The notes below the pieces were generated by a model. It was not told where the DNA came from, searched no databases, and saw only the letters and a program-made list of their open reading frames with translations. Source: Hydractinia symbiolongicarpus (taxonomy: Eukaryota > Cnidaria > Hydrozoa > Anthoathecata > Hydractiniidae). Taken from it: a stretch of DNA of 64,000 nt. The position numbers and the translations under genes are program-made. Below are positions 25,793-40,700 of the stretch, piece by piece (position 1 is the stretch's first letter; each line of letters begins with the position of its first letter). The stretch lies in the NCBI RefSeq assembly GCF_029227915.1, contig NC_079877.1:20053851-20117850 (forward strand), read 5' to 3'.

Positions 25793-28700
25793 ATGGCAGG
25801 AAAGAAGAAGAGCTTTAAAAAACGTTTTGTTTGCTCTAATCCATTAAATCGTAAAAAAGCCAAAAGGAAGGTTTGTATTTTCTCTACGTAAAATTGAGCA
25901 GTTTTCAATCTGAATATATAAAATCTAGATCAGGTTTCCACCTTGTGACAGACAAGCCTCATAATTTCCCCTTATTCTTTGGTCTAGCTAATTTCTACCA
26001 TCTTAATGGGAAGAAATTTTAGCTAAACTTATTTACTAAATTTTTGTCCATTTAAAAATTAAATTCCACAAAATAGCATTATTAAAGCTAGCTAATAGCA
26101 AAAGTTAAAGTTCCACTGAAAAGGATATTGAATCATATTAAAGTAGAGCTTAGTACATCACTATTACATAGAGCCTAGTAGCGAGTTTAGTAGTGAGCTC
26201 TCTCTTGAAATATGTGTCAGACACCACTCTTTACAATATATACATTTCACTCATGCTCACCCTCTGTGGTGTTGATTCGCTATAGTCATATTGGTGAATC
26301 CCCCAAATAGGGAACTTTTTGTGTGACATAAGTATATGGAAGGCATCCATTAATATTTGTTTAACACAGTAGCTTGGTATTATTGACTTTCTTTTGTTTT
26401 TGACAGACCAACCCTTTTTACTGTTTTTTCTTTAGCTAACACTAACATGCTTATTACATAATTATTTGAACAAACAGCTCTTTATAGTTTTGACTATATG
26501 CTATCTTAAAACAACTTAACAAAAATTGGGGTAAACTGAGAAAGTATTTGTGCAGGGTCAAACAAAAAGCGAATCAGCTGAAATGTCATCCTAGTCATGT
26601 GATTAAAGTCTCACTTCCGTGTTGCATTTATTTATGTGATACCCATTGGAATTATTTCTAAAGCCTGTTTATGATTGAAATAACTGCAATACTTACCAGC
26701 TTGCCTCGATGTAGCTAACCCCTGATTCAAACACCACAATGTACCCTTTCATTGTTCAAAAGGCAGACTTGTCATTGGAAAAACTTGGTAAAGCTGCACA
26801 TGTTGCAGTTAAAGTTATTGTCTTAAAAATGTTCTCCCACCTGTCTGGTTTTATAATGTTGTAGATGCTATCATGTCACATTCATGCAGTGTTGCCAGTG
26901 AACAGAAAAAGTTGGCAAGAAATGACGTAATGTGGAGTTTCATATAGACTGCATCTAAAACAATTCGAGCTACTACAGCTATAGTTTTGCTGAAGTAAAA
27001 AAGGTTTAAATAAGGCTGTAGGCTGAGCAAGCAAGTTATAACTACACAGACTAAAATACAGTATGGCAAATATACAGTATATCTTGCAATTTTACTTGAA
27101 AAACAAATTATCTCCAGATAAATGAAGATAATGATAACAGCCACCACAAGGTATATCTATAGTTGTTTTTGGGTAAATAATTGTAGGAGAATGAATGTGA
27201 TATTTTACTAACTGATAATTAGCTTTGATTTCACCAATAGGCGAAAAATTGCATTTTTGTTACATGAAAACAGAGGAATATGTTTAGAGGGATGCTGCAT
27301 TCAAAATGATATTTTAGTTATCCATACAAAAGACATCAGTCATTTCACCTGTTTTAAAGTTATTTGGCCTCAAAGTTGAAAGTAAAATGTATTGCTTTCA
27401 TTAAATTAACATTGTTGTCAAAATTAATTGACGTTAATGACCCCTTAAATTTGACACACAGGGTTAGCATATTATTACATAGATATTTCATAAAAAATAT
27501 TTGGATATAATTCTTCCAATAATAGTCATCAAACTTTATCTCTCAAATTTTTCATGGACCATCCAACTGGTTTTATTTTTAATTTGGTGACACCTTTATT
27601 ACAGTCAAAGTTTTTTTTCAACCTTCATTTCTTATTTAGCTTGATGAAGAAGAGCAAAAAGAAGATGATGAAGCTAATAAACTTTTACAAGAAAAACAAG
27701 AACCTGAAGTGAACTCTACAGAAAACAAAAATGAAGAAAAACAAGAAACCAAGGAAAATAATGGTCAAACTCTACAGGAACAGGTTAGTCTATGTGACAA
27801 TTGTGTAACAATATAGCAATTTTAGTGACAGTCCAGACATATAATAGAAAATAATATCCAACATTGTAAAAGGCTCAAAATTACTCCTTTAAGAACATAT
27901 GTTTGGAATAAATCATTCTAGGAAAACCTTTTTTTTTGAATTTGAACCATAAATATAAATTTTTCTTTAAAAAAAACTTGAAATAAGGATATCTTCAAAA
28001 GCATTTTCCCATGGTAACTCATTGGCTCATTTTTTCTCCAGTGTTTGCAACATTTCAATGTTTTTATTTTTTATGACCTCATAGCACTATTGTTGCTGCA
28101 CATAGCGTTGTTAAATTGAAAAAACTACCTAACGTCTAAAAAATGCAAGAATAAAAATACATATTGAATGCAAATAAAAGTTAGGATGCTGATGATTACG
28201 TCACACGGCGGGCAAATCTGGACCGTAAAATGTTACATTGGATCTTGTGGAAGCATTTCCTTCGCGAGCGATAATAAATTCAGAAAGGAAGCGGGAAACG
28301 CTGGACGCCACTTTGTTTTTTTAATGTGGTTGATGGAAGATCTTTTTTAAACCTTTGATAAACATATTTTTGGCGGTAAAGTGATCATTAAAAGAACTAT
28401 CATACATTTTTGAAAGTTTGGAAGAAGTAGTTACGATACTATGGGTTTGAGACATACAACCAAAAACGAACAATCATACCTGCACAAACAGGGTAGCTAG
28501 CTAGCTAGAAAAAAGCTTTTGTGTGAACTGAACTGACAGAATAAGTGAATGCTACATAAAGCATAGTTTTGAATAAGTTCATATTGAGTTATATTCCTCA
28601 TATATTGTTGTGTCGTTTACATTTTTTCCTTATTACTTCAAGCCAGCTAGCTGCCTAGCTCTAATCACCCTTTTGAACTTATCGCGCAACGAGTTTTTGT

Positions 28701-31700
28701 AGAAATGATCACGTGATTACGGAGTACAGTGAAAGTACAACACAGTAGATCATGTGACGAGAGTAAAATTCAAGACATTGAGCAAATCTTGATCAAATCA
28801 AGCATTCTTTTTCTCTGATTATACTTTGTATGACTGAATCATCACATAATCTGCACTTCGCTTTAACTTTCTTTAATTGGCAACTGCAGTCACCTTCCAC
28901 AATTTTGGGTAAATAGCTGACACCACGTTTCCGATACTTCAAAATGTCAAAACCATTTTCTCTCAAATAAACTAGCTGGATATATTCATGACGGAATACG
29001 GAAGTCCATTTGTCCTGGTATGTACTATTTGCTGCATACTTGTGAACCATTTGGTGTTTCTATTCACGACCTTCCATTGTGTTTATTCCAACACCATATC
29101 CAACAGACGTCAATAACTGTTCACAATGAATTGAAGCAACTTTGGAAAAGACCCATGAGCATGGGGAAACTCTCAACAGGAACTGTCACTGATGCTTAGA
29201 GGAAGACCATTACTGTTAGGTTTACTTGATGCTATGGTACAAAAGTATTTGCGTGTCTATAGAAGTCGCGGTGGTCCAGTCAATATTGACTCTTCCTCGT
29301 GGACAAAAAGCCTTTTTCACTGAATGGGACTTTCAAGGAGAATGAAAACAACAGTAAAAGTGGAAATACCAGATGGTGCAAAAAAAGAAGCTGAGCTATT
29401 GTTTCTACACAAAATCACATCGCTCGTAGAAGAACACAACATTCCCACAAGCCTTATTATGAATTTGGATCAGACACCGCTCAAGTATGTTCCTGTGTCG
29501 CATCATGCCATGGTCAAGAAAGGAACAAAATCTGTATCAATTGCCGGTTGTTCAGACAAGTGTTGCATAACAGAAACTTTTGTAATCATGCTGGATGGAA
29601 AATTTCTTCCAATACAATTAATATACGGTGGTAAAACCAAACAAAGTTTGCCACGATTCAAATTCCTTGAATCATTCTCGTTAAGTTTTAATCCAAAGCA
29701 CCTCAGTAACACTGAAGATTCAGTTAAATTCATTGATGAAATTGTCATATCTTACGTGGAGAGAGATAAAGAGAAGTTGGACATTGCAAGCCAATTAGCC
29801 CTTCTAATCTTGGATGTGTTCAGGGGTCAACTTATGGAGGAAGTTACAGATCTCCTTCAAGCAAACAAATTCTTTTTTGTCACTGTTCCTAACAACATGA
29901 CCCAGATCTTTCAACCTATGGATCTCACTGTAAATGGCCACTGTAAATCGTATATGAAAAGAAAATTCGCTGATTGGTTTGCGCAGCAGTTTGACAAACA
30001 ACTAACCCTTGGAAAGAAAGTCGAGGATATAGAGCTGCAATTGCTACCCACCAAATTAAATTGATGCCAAATGTGATTTTTTGACATCCGCCAAACTAAT
30101 TTCCCACCAAATTTAAATTTTTTTGCCATCTGCCAATTTAAATTCCTGCCAAATTTTGTTCCTGCCAAAATTTCTTCCTGCCAAATTAGTTACCCTAAGG
30201 TATGCAACCCTTATCGTTGACTGAAAACTTTTTTTCAGAAGCCAATTTAATTGATTTGTTTTATACTTGTGGCTGCACTAATTATTGTAAACATTGGTAA
30301 AAGAATAGTGCAATATTTATGTTATTATAATATTTTAATATTTTTATTGTCGTCCTTTGGAAAATTAAACTTAAAAAATTGCTAAAATAAAATAAGAACT
30401 AACTGACAATAACAAAGTATCATTTTATATAAATAATTATTCTCTTGATCCATTGAGCCACCGTTCAACTTTTCGTAATTTAATTTACATTAAATATTGT
30501 TTATGTTTGAATATTGTACATGTGTTTAAATTCCTGGCCATGAACTTTGATGGAACATTTATACCCCGTGCCAAAACAGTAGCCCCTGTGCAGTTTTCTT
30601 CCTTTTTCCTTTTTTTAAGTTAGATTAAGCCTCATAGGCATGCATTGAGTAAATGTTATCTGGTGTTTTGGGCATCTTTTTAACTATGATAGAGGTGAAC
30701 TAAAAAGATGATTTATTTCTAGGCTCTAGGCGAGGAGGGAGAACAAATAGAATATTTAGATGTAATTTTGAAGCGGGTAAGTTTTTTTTCATATAGATTT
30801 GTCTTTTGAATTATTCATTCCCTAGTCAATTGCATGACTTTGAATATTTATACATTAGGGCAATGCTGGCTTAGGATTTAGTATAGCTGGTGGCACGGAT
30901 AATCCTCACATTGCCAATGAACCAAGTATATATATAACAAAAATAATTCCTGGTGGGGCAGCTCATCATGATGGTACAATGAAAGTAGGGGATATAATTT
31001 TAAAAGTAAATGATATTGACACAGTGACTGTTGAGCACATAATTGCAGTGGAAGCACTTAAATCAGCTGGGGAAGAAGTGATATTGGTAAGTCTTCAACA
31101 CTCGTTTCTTTAGTCTTTTAAAATGCAATGGCATGGAAATGCAACGTTTAAATACTGTATTGAAATACTGTATTGGAATTTTTTGATTACATCATTTGTC
31201 ATTCAACATTTTTTCATATTATTGATTTCTGTTTCTGTTTTTTGTAGAAAATTAAGAGGGTTAAAATCGAACCACCCAAAGAACAAATAATAGACATTGA
31301 ACTTCACAAAGGAGATACTGGATTAGGTTTTACAATTGCTGGAGGAACTGATAACCAGCACATACCAGGAGATGTTGGCATATTTGTAACAAAAATTATT
31401 CCAGGTGGTGCTGCACATGCAGATGAGCAACTGCAAGTCGGAGATAAGATACTTATGGTAGGAGTTAGAGTATTTTTAATTTTTGTGTAGTTGTTTAGGT
31501 AAAATGCAATTATAGGGGTTAAGCAAGCTCAGCTGTTTTTTCCAGGAAAATGTTTTTTCCATGAATCTTTTTACAAGACAGTAACCACCAACACAACAAC
31601 AACCACATGGGAATTTCCTGGAAATCCCTCCTTTAGAAAAAACAAAGTAGTAGGCACACAACTGGGCTACCATACTGCAGGTTAACTTTGCTACAGGGCT

Positions 31701-34700
31701 AATAAAAGCTAACTTGTCCCTGAAACGTTTTACTTATTCGTCAATAAACCAAGTTTATATGCTGCAAAACCTTCTGTACCAACAGTTAGTTCCTAAAGTA
31801 ATTTAAAACATGTATATAGCTAACTCTATAGCTAACTGGCTGCCTACCAAAATATTTCAAAACTTTGAACCTAGCAATTTATTTATTAAAGTTCATTTAT
31901 TACAAATATATTCTACATGGAAACTTATACTGCACTTATAATGCGAAAAATCTGTTTTTTGTGTGATTGCTGATTAAATATAAACTCTAAATAAACTCTG
32001 TGTAAAATTTATCCTCTCCTCTCTACCAACAATATGCATTGTTTCGTTTAGTGATCCCCACTGCAAACATTAGCATGCTCTGACCTTCATTACAAAATGT
32101 CTTGCATATTATCTTTTATACATTGCAATTTAAATTTTGATTCTCTCTTTCCAACAGACACAATATCAGTTGTTTTGTAATGAAAGATTCTACATTATTG
32201 ATATTTATTTTAGGTAAACAAAAACTCCTTGGTCAACACAACACATGAAAATGCAGTTTTAGTGCTAAAGTCAACTGGCCAAGATGTCAAATTACAAATA
32301 TCACGTACAACACCTGCTGTGACTGAAGAAACAACGTCACAAAATGATTCACACACTTCTTCTTTACAAGGTGAATCATTTGAGTAGTAGTTGGTCTTTA
32401 TGATGATTGCTTTTTATAAACCCTTAAAGTGAACCTTGATAGACAGATTTTTTCAACAACTATTTTCACGGAAAGTTTTTCCTTCCAAATTTTGGTATTG
32501 TGGCGTAAAACTTCATATAGTTATGATAATAGTTACCATATCGATAATATTGATACTTATTGTGAAATATTTGGTGAATTATTTTGCAAAAAATGCAAGA
32601 TTGAAATCAGTTAAATGATAATGAAAAATAACACTTGTTTATAATAAAAGATAGGTCATTATATACACAGACGGTAGAAAAAAACGCACGAAAATTTCAT
32701 CTCAGGTGGCAGTCTTGTGGTTCGTCTATCAAGTTAACCAAAATCTATGTTTTATTTCTCCCAAACATGTATTCATAGTATACACTGCCAATTACCTTTC
32801 CTTTTTCCATCGTTGTTTACCAAAAACAAAACACTCAAGCTTTTAATATAGTATAGGACAACTTTGGAAATATCGGTATAAAAATAAGTTGAACAGCAAA
32901 TTGATTTTAGACCTTAGCGTTAAAGTCAGAAGTTCTTGAATTTGAATTCCCTGTATCATAACAGCAAATATTAACTTAGTTATTATAGTTTATTTCAGGA
33001 ACGATAAATTGATTTAAAATTAACAAGCACAAATTGATGAAAAATGCTCTAAATTCCTTGTTTTTACGAGTTATGTATCAGCTTGTGACCTGAAAAGAAA
33101 AAGAGGTAAAAATGCAGAATAAACAAATAAATACTAAACTACTAACAATTTTTTTTGGTATTTTGTTTAACTCAGCTTTGAATAACAAGCATATGCAGCA
33201 TACCTGAATATTTTAGCAAGCCAGAGTAATTTATAAACAAACAAGAAGCTTGGCTTAATAACTGGGAGAAACTGAATGTCAATGCATAATATTCTTGGAA
33301 ACCAATTCGTTGTTTCTATATTACCTATATGAACCATTTTGCAATTGTCGTGTTTTTGCACTGATATGCGGTACTTTTTGATGAAGCTTGACGAGGATCC
33401 AGTGTAAAAAATAGACACCTGGTAAGCTATAGATATATTTAGGCAAAGTTTGTTGACAGAATGACCTTTAATTGAAGCTCCGAGTAAGGCAATTTTACAC
33501 GACGGTTTGTGGTCTGGATATGAAAAAGAATCAAATGAAATTATTGTATATCCTCACCGCATAGTACACAGAAATACGGCGATTATTCGAAGAAGTGCAC
33601 AGCTTAATCGAGGACGTTAGCTAGAGGAATATATAAAGGGAAAATACTTCAGTTATAGTTATTTCTGTAATATATGGCCATCTTGTATTGACAAAAGATT
33701 TGTTGAAAAAATTTTTTTCAATAAGCGCCTCCCTCGGTTAAGCACCGCATTAAAACGTTTTGAGTTTTAAAAAAGCGTTGAGGATTTACGATAATCGTTC
33801 TCATCTCTTGTTTTGTTTAAAAGGAGAACTAACGAAAAAACTTACTAAAGTTTTTTTGTAATAAAAACATTCTTACATATCCTGAAAACAACTTGGCATT
33901 AAAATTTTTCATTTTGCAAATTTTGTTCCCCAAAAACGATAATTACATTGATGGTCGCCCCCATTATCAAACAAAAGCCAACTTGGTTCATACAAATTTT
34001 AATCGCTTGTGACGTCACACAGCGTTCATAGCTCAACAGGACTTGTGAAGATTCACTCACTTCTTGGTCTATCCTATGGTGATTAAAAATTATCGTGAGG
34101 TTCGGGCGATGAGAAAAACAAGCTAAATTCCAGTAGAACAAGATCATTGTAAAAAAAATAATTTTCAAGAATTTAACAACAAGCTAGAGCATGTAAACAG
34201 AGTCGAAGTTTGAGACTGTTTTTGTTTTGTTTTGCTATTAAACATCACTCGAACCGTGCGTGGCCTTGTGGTTATTGAGTTCGCTTCGCAATCACAAGGT
34301 CCGTGGTTCGGTCCACAGCACGGGTATGTTTAGCAAGTGTCTTTACCACTTTACCAGCTATGAGTCAACCCAAGCCATGTGAGGGAAATTGGGTAGGTAT
34401 TACCGGTGTATACTTAATGTATACATTCCGAACACAGGACCCACATTGATAACAGTGTTTCCAACACTGAAGTGGCTATGTCCTGTATAAATATTCGGAG
34501 TAATAATATGTAATAATAATAATACACTTTGTTGTGCATAATCATTTGAAATTTTGTTTTCAAATCTAGCAATTTAAATGAAGCACTTGACAAATAAACA
34601 TTTTTCCAATGTGAGGGGAATTATTCATTAAATTATCAATTAAGTGGGGTAGGCAATTTGTACCTGTGTGCAAAAATCCAAAAACATTGTCAGTAAAAAG

Positions 34701-37700
34701 TGAATTGACATTTACATGCTCTACTGTTTATTTGTTTATTGGTGTAGTAGTTCAGGGCAAGATAAAAATCCTGTGCTACCAGTGCTTTTATAAAGTATGT
34801 TACCTTGCTCAATTACGTATTCTAAATCATTAGCATTGCAAATATTTAGTTCCTTAAAAGCACTGAAAGCAATACCAAAATGTGATGTGCAGAAACAATG
34901 TATACCTTTTGCTTTGCCAAATTTGTCATTACCCTGGTGAAATAGGCCCTTACCACGTTTATTAGCAATCAAAATATTTGACGTTGGCAGTTGTTTATGT
35001 CATAACTTTAAAGAGCATGTGCGTAAAAAGCTTGTAATTTGCTCGTAATGTAAGTGGCAATGTGAATGTTGGCTAGAACAAAAACACTGCAATAACAAAA
35101 TACTGCAAATAATAAATAACAAAAATACTGTACCTAGCTTTAGGTAACAGGGCATTCATGCGAAATAAAGAAAACAAACTAGAGCAGTCGAAAAAGAATT
35201 AGGAACACAACTAGCCAGTTACCTGATATTTTCAGCTTTGATTGGACTTTCGGTTTACTTCACGTGGATGTTTTAGCAGAGAGAATTTTGCACGTACTAG
35301 CCTCGCTTGTATACTCTTTGAAAGGAAAAGAATTGATCTAATTATTAAAAAAGTTAGTAGGGTGAGTGTGTCCAGAATTTTTCGCTGATGCGATTGGGCA
35401 AAACATTTTAACCGACTCTATTCTGATTAGGGTATTTGCAGGCAGTCATAAAAGATTAGGAAATAGCTAGTGCATAACGGGACAAGGTGAATTCAAGAAC
35501 TGGGTGTCTCCCAGTTAATTATAAACAAATGCATTAGTTCACAGTTTCAGCTAACCATTGTTTAAATAAATCTTTCTTTTGTTACAACGTTCTTATTGAG
35601 AATTGAAAAAAAGAAGCAAATTTTTATGAATTAAGAAGGCTCTGACCATGAAGAAAAGCGAAATAATTTTTTTGCGAAACATTTTAAAAAGAAAAGTTAT
35701 AATTCCTTCGCATATGTTCTAAAGGCGATGATAAACGATTCAATTAATCGAATTCAATTTATCGAAATTATATTGAGCATTAAAATAATTCACAGGTGAT
35801 GCACAAGAACAGATTTTTGATATTTTCCTTTTTATAAAATGTCTTCAGAGAGCGAAGACGAAGTTGAACTCGCTGCTGTTGCAGTTATAATTTCAGCAAC
35901 TACAAATTCAAGAAAACGTTAGAAACGTCATATGTGGATGAAAAGGCCTGGCCGCAGTAAAGACCTAATTTTGGAGTTTGTTGTATGTTATTAAACGAAT
36001 TTCGGTTAGAGCAAGAAGATTATTTTAATTTCTTTTGGATCTCTTATTTAATAAGCTCCAGAGCGCTTCCAAATTATTTGATGTACAGATTTTAAGCATT
36101 TTGATTGGTTAAAAACCTTTCGATTAATCGAAAAAGTTAAACCGGTTCGGCTTTTTTAAAATCGAATTCGACAAGTCTGAACATTAGATTAATCGAATCG
36201 TGTATTACCGCCTTAAGTAGGGTTACTGGCAACATCATACTAAATTTTCATGCCACAAGACTAATTATTTCTTCTGAAAATGAGAAATATTTATAATGCC
36301 CATGGTCAAAGCCTTATTCAATTTACTCTGTTTACTTCTTTTTTTAATACAGAAAATGAGTGCACAAGTTAAGGTGACGGTATACCTTTACTGTATCAAA
36401 AAATCGATTTTTTTTATTAGCCATTTACACTATAGAAACGACGATCTTCCCAATGGTGAAACTATTTATTTATTTTTCGAAGGGGAATATTGACTTCATC
36501 CAAATAACCAACTTTTTTTTTCTGATCGGTCTTTCACAGCTTAAATTGAATAAGAGTTAAGAGTGAATGTTTTAACACTTATCATCCTTTTGAGTATAAC
36601 TTTTGAAAATAAATTCTATTTCCTTTCCGAAAAGAAATGACCATTGCATCTGAAAAAAAAACACTTTCATATCTAAAATGTATGCCATGCTGTTCTGTTT
36701 CCGCAAGTCACAGAAAAATGTTAAACGACTTAGAAAGTTCTTTTTCTATGGTATTCTCAGTGACGTCTTTGCGAATAATAAAATTTAAAAGGACAACCTT
36801 CTGAATATTCATCGCCTCAGAAGTGTGAAAGTATCACCATCATTATGAGTATGCATGAAAGGTGTGATATTTTAAAAAATCTTTGAAACACTTTCTCGTA
36901 GTGTTGTTTTTTTCGTATACCATCTATTACATATCAAATCTCATTTACAAAACTGCAGAAGATCTACAAGGGAGAGTGCTACTGTGTTGTAGCCAACGTG
37001 TTTATCTAAAAGCGATTTTTTTTTATTTTTAAAAAATCAACAATTCTCTAGATATTACATCATCAGGCAAAAGTTTAAGTTAAAAAATGGCTTTTTTAGA
37101 AAAAGTAAAATAAATCAAAAACTTTGTGGGAAATAATTAAAAAATCGTTTTTACATACATCTATCACGATTCTATAGAACTTCTAATGAAGTAGTTCTAA
37201 CGAAGTAGTTTTGTAAATGAAGTCACTTTTTTTGAAGGCAGGGTGTGTTTCAAAAATGTCTCTGTACTTTTCACGAGTTAAAAGTTTCAAATTATTTTTA
37301 TACCATTTGATAGGTGGTTGAAAATGCTTTTTGGTGATGTATGAATGAATAAACTTTGATTAACTATCGCTGAAAAAATCGCGATTTTAAAAACCATGCT
37401 CAAAAGGTATACCGTCACCTTAAACTGTGAAGAGCTGTATTGTTTGTTTTGCTCTTTCGCAATGTCAGTGTCTGATATGTATGAACTTGTCCTGACATCC
37501 TGTCCTGACCTGAGTTAAAAACAACGATAAATATGATACCTGTGGGCTTAATTAACCTTTTCTTCCTGTTGTTGACATGTTGTTTACTGGCTTCATTCTG
37601 CATTTGTGTAGATCCAAATGAAACTAATGAAGGTGTTGTTGCTGAATTTCTACCCCCTGTTGTTGATGAAGAGGACAACATGAAAAATGATGATGTGCAT

Positions 37701-40700
37701 GAGGATGCCATAAGTGTTGGAAGCATTGATAACACCACAAGGTAAGTAGTTGACCTACAGAAACATTTTGACAGTGCACTTTTTCAATGCATAGTGATTT
37801 TAATCGCCGAATGTTTCGTATTGATTGTAGAGAGCCAAGAACTGTAGAACTCCATCGTGGACCATCGGGCTTAGGTTTCAATATAGTCGGTGGAGAGGAT
37901 GGAGAAGGTATCTTTATCTCCTTCATCCTAGCTGGTGGCCCAGCCGATTTATCTGGACAGGTTAAACGTGGAGATCAAATTCTACTGGTAAGCTTAAAAA
38001 CGTCACAAATTTCAACCTCACTTTTCCATTCTGCCTACACAAGCTTAATTTTTGGTTTACATGCAAAAAAGTTCATGTTGCTTATCAAAACTTTTGAAAT
38101 TGTATTTAAGGGATAGTTTTTTTACTAACCCCTCTTCAAAAACGGGTGCCAATATTGTTCTTTGTGAAAAATATGGAATTAGACAATAGTTTAGCGGGTA
38201 GAACATCATTAGTAGCCACAAACCATGTGTGCACCTCTCTATAATTAAACATACTGCCAATTTTTCTTCTTGCGTCTTAAAAGTTGCTCCAGGTTGTATT
38301 GATGAAATGCTTTTTTAAACATATTTTTGTTTGGCTAAATTTAAGTAAAACTCTTGTTGAAAAAATAATTGTAAAAATTAGGCCATATTGTTTTTCGATC
38401 ATACATTGTCGTTAGTCAATTCTTTTGCTTTTTTTTTAGGTGAACGACATTGATATTGTATCTGCTACCCATGAAAAAGCCGCAGGAGCACTGAAAAGTG
38501 CTGGAGCAGTGGCAACGTTAAAGCTGCAATACAAGCCGGAAGAGTATAACAGATTCGAACAGAAAATCCACGCATTAAGAGATAGAATGATGAGCAGCAC
38601 CGGAGGAGGGAGCTTGAAAACATCTGCGAAGAGGACGCTATATGTTAGGTACTAGCGCATAAAAAATTACAAACAAGAATATTTATAAAAAAAGAATATT
38701 TATAACAACCTTAATAGCTCGTAACATCCTTTGACTTGTCGTGGTTTGAAATAAAATCTGCTAATGTATTACTTTCACCATCCGCGTTTGGTCTGCAGAT
38801 GGAGATCTACAGACACTGCCCCTCCCTCTCCTCCTCCCAGATTTGCACAGATCGAAAACAGGCTGAATATAACATGACTAAAGCTTCGGTTGGTTGTGAA
38901 GGTTGTGTTTTTTATTTCGTTTAGAACTTTGTTTGAGTATGACAAGTCCCGGGACAGTGGTCTACCCAGTCAAGGGTTGAGTTTTAAATTTGGTGATATT
39001 CTTCATGTGACGAACGCCAGTGACGACGAATGGTGGCAAGCTGTGCGTTTAAATGCTGACGGAGAGGAAGGAGAACTTGGTGTTATACCAAGTAAACGAA
39101 GGTACTAGTTGTGATAGTCAAACCTCCACCCTCTTAGTGGTAATACCACGTATTTTAAACATAAAAACCATTTCTAAAATTTCTGCCATTTTAGAGTTGA
39201 ACGACGAGAACGTGCGCGCCAAAAAACAGTCAAATTCAAACAAGCCATGATTAACGATGAAGCTTATAAGGTATGGTTCGTTTGATCATCGAGTCGTCTC
39301 ACGCAGCACGTGTCTTACTGATGATTCATATTCTTTTCTTTCTTATAGAACAGTGGTGGCGCGTCTTTTAGCTCCAAACAAAAACGCAGTTTTAATTTTG
39401 CTAAGCGATTTCCATTTAAAGGCAAAAAAGAACTAGATGGTGACACAGACGCCGATCCTTCGCAAAGTGATAGCGAGATGTTATCGAAATCGGAAGATGT
39501 CATTCTTTCTTACGAGTGTGTAGCACAACAAGAGTTAAAATATACGAGGCCTATTATAATACTCGGACCATTAAAAGACAGGATTAACGACGATCTTATT
39601 CAAGAATTTCCTAATGAGTTTGGCAGTTGCGTTCCACGTAAGTTGTTTTAGTATCGTATCTAATTCCCCGAATGACAAAATTATAATCTTTTGTTATTTT
39701 ATCTCTCTTTTAACATTTAGATACCACGAGGCCTCCACGCGAACATGAGGTATCTGGTCGTGATTATCATTTCGTCGAGTCACGTGAGAAGATGGAACAA
39801 GACATAGCTAACCATCTATTCATCGAAGCGGGACAGTACAACGAGAATCTCTACGGAACCAGTGTACACTCTGTACGAGAGGTTTCCGAAAAGGTAGTTC
39901 CATACGTTTAATCACACGGGATAGCTATTTAGCTAAGTGTAATTCCGCCCCCCCTGTTGGTTTTTTTTTAATAACTTCTGAACGGCTAATTCTGAACGGT
40001 AATTCCACGAAACTTCATGACTTTTCCTAAAATTTATTTAGGATGATATTCCCAAAAAATAAATTCATTAAATTGCCACCTGTTGATATGATAACTAACT
40101 GTTTGGCAGGTGCTGAATGTGATTGTGCTTATTGTTTTGTCATTTGGCCACCTGTTGTATTTTTACCTGGAAATTCCATCATTAAATAATATTTTGAAAA
40201 TATTTGTAATGTATATGATATTCATGTTGTTTTATATTGTTGAAAATAATTTTTTTCTATGTTTTGTTCATTTCGGCATTCTATTCAGTTCCCAAATAGT
40301 CTAAATACATATTATGGAATAAAAAGTTCCATTGCATGATGAAATAAAACGATTCCAATTTTTTTTGTTGCTAAATTAGCAAGTTATACGAAAATTATGG
40401 ATAGTTTGATCATTTAAGCACGCAATTTTAAGCAAATTATTGCCAAATGTGGGCATTTACAGGTACTCTAGTTATGGTAACTTTCAATCATTATACATTT
40501 ACTCCAAAAGTGTCTTCGAAATTCAATATTAACTTTGATGGAGCAAAATTAAAAGAAATCGCAAATTTCTGTTGCACCTCTTCGAGTGTGATTTCATCAA
40601 AAAAATGCTGACATTAGCAAAAATTCCAACCTGTCAGATTGTTACTTATATAATGGGCAATGTCTGTGCAAAGTTTCATGACCTTACCATGTCTGGAGAC

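Larger units (their letters stand above)
28352..30200 (+). mobile_element. Degenerate pogo-like transposon in DLG intron 2
   Basis: The right end at 30200 (GTTACCCTAAGG, then TA) is preceded by repeats of TTCCTGCCAAATT. In complement the end begins CCTTAGGGTAACTAATTTGG, a relative of the 4207-5308 family. A tentative left end is CCTTTGATAAACATATTTTT at 28352, which lacks a clean TA. A broken DDE transposase lies inside. Confidence 0.55.
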
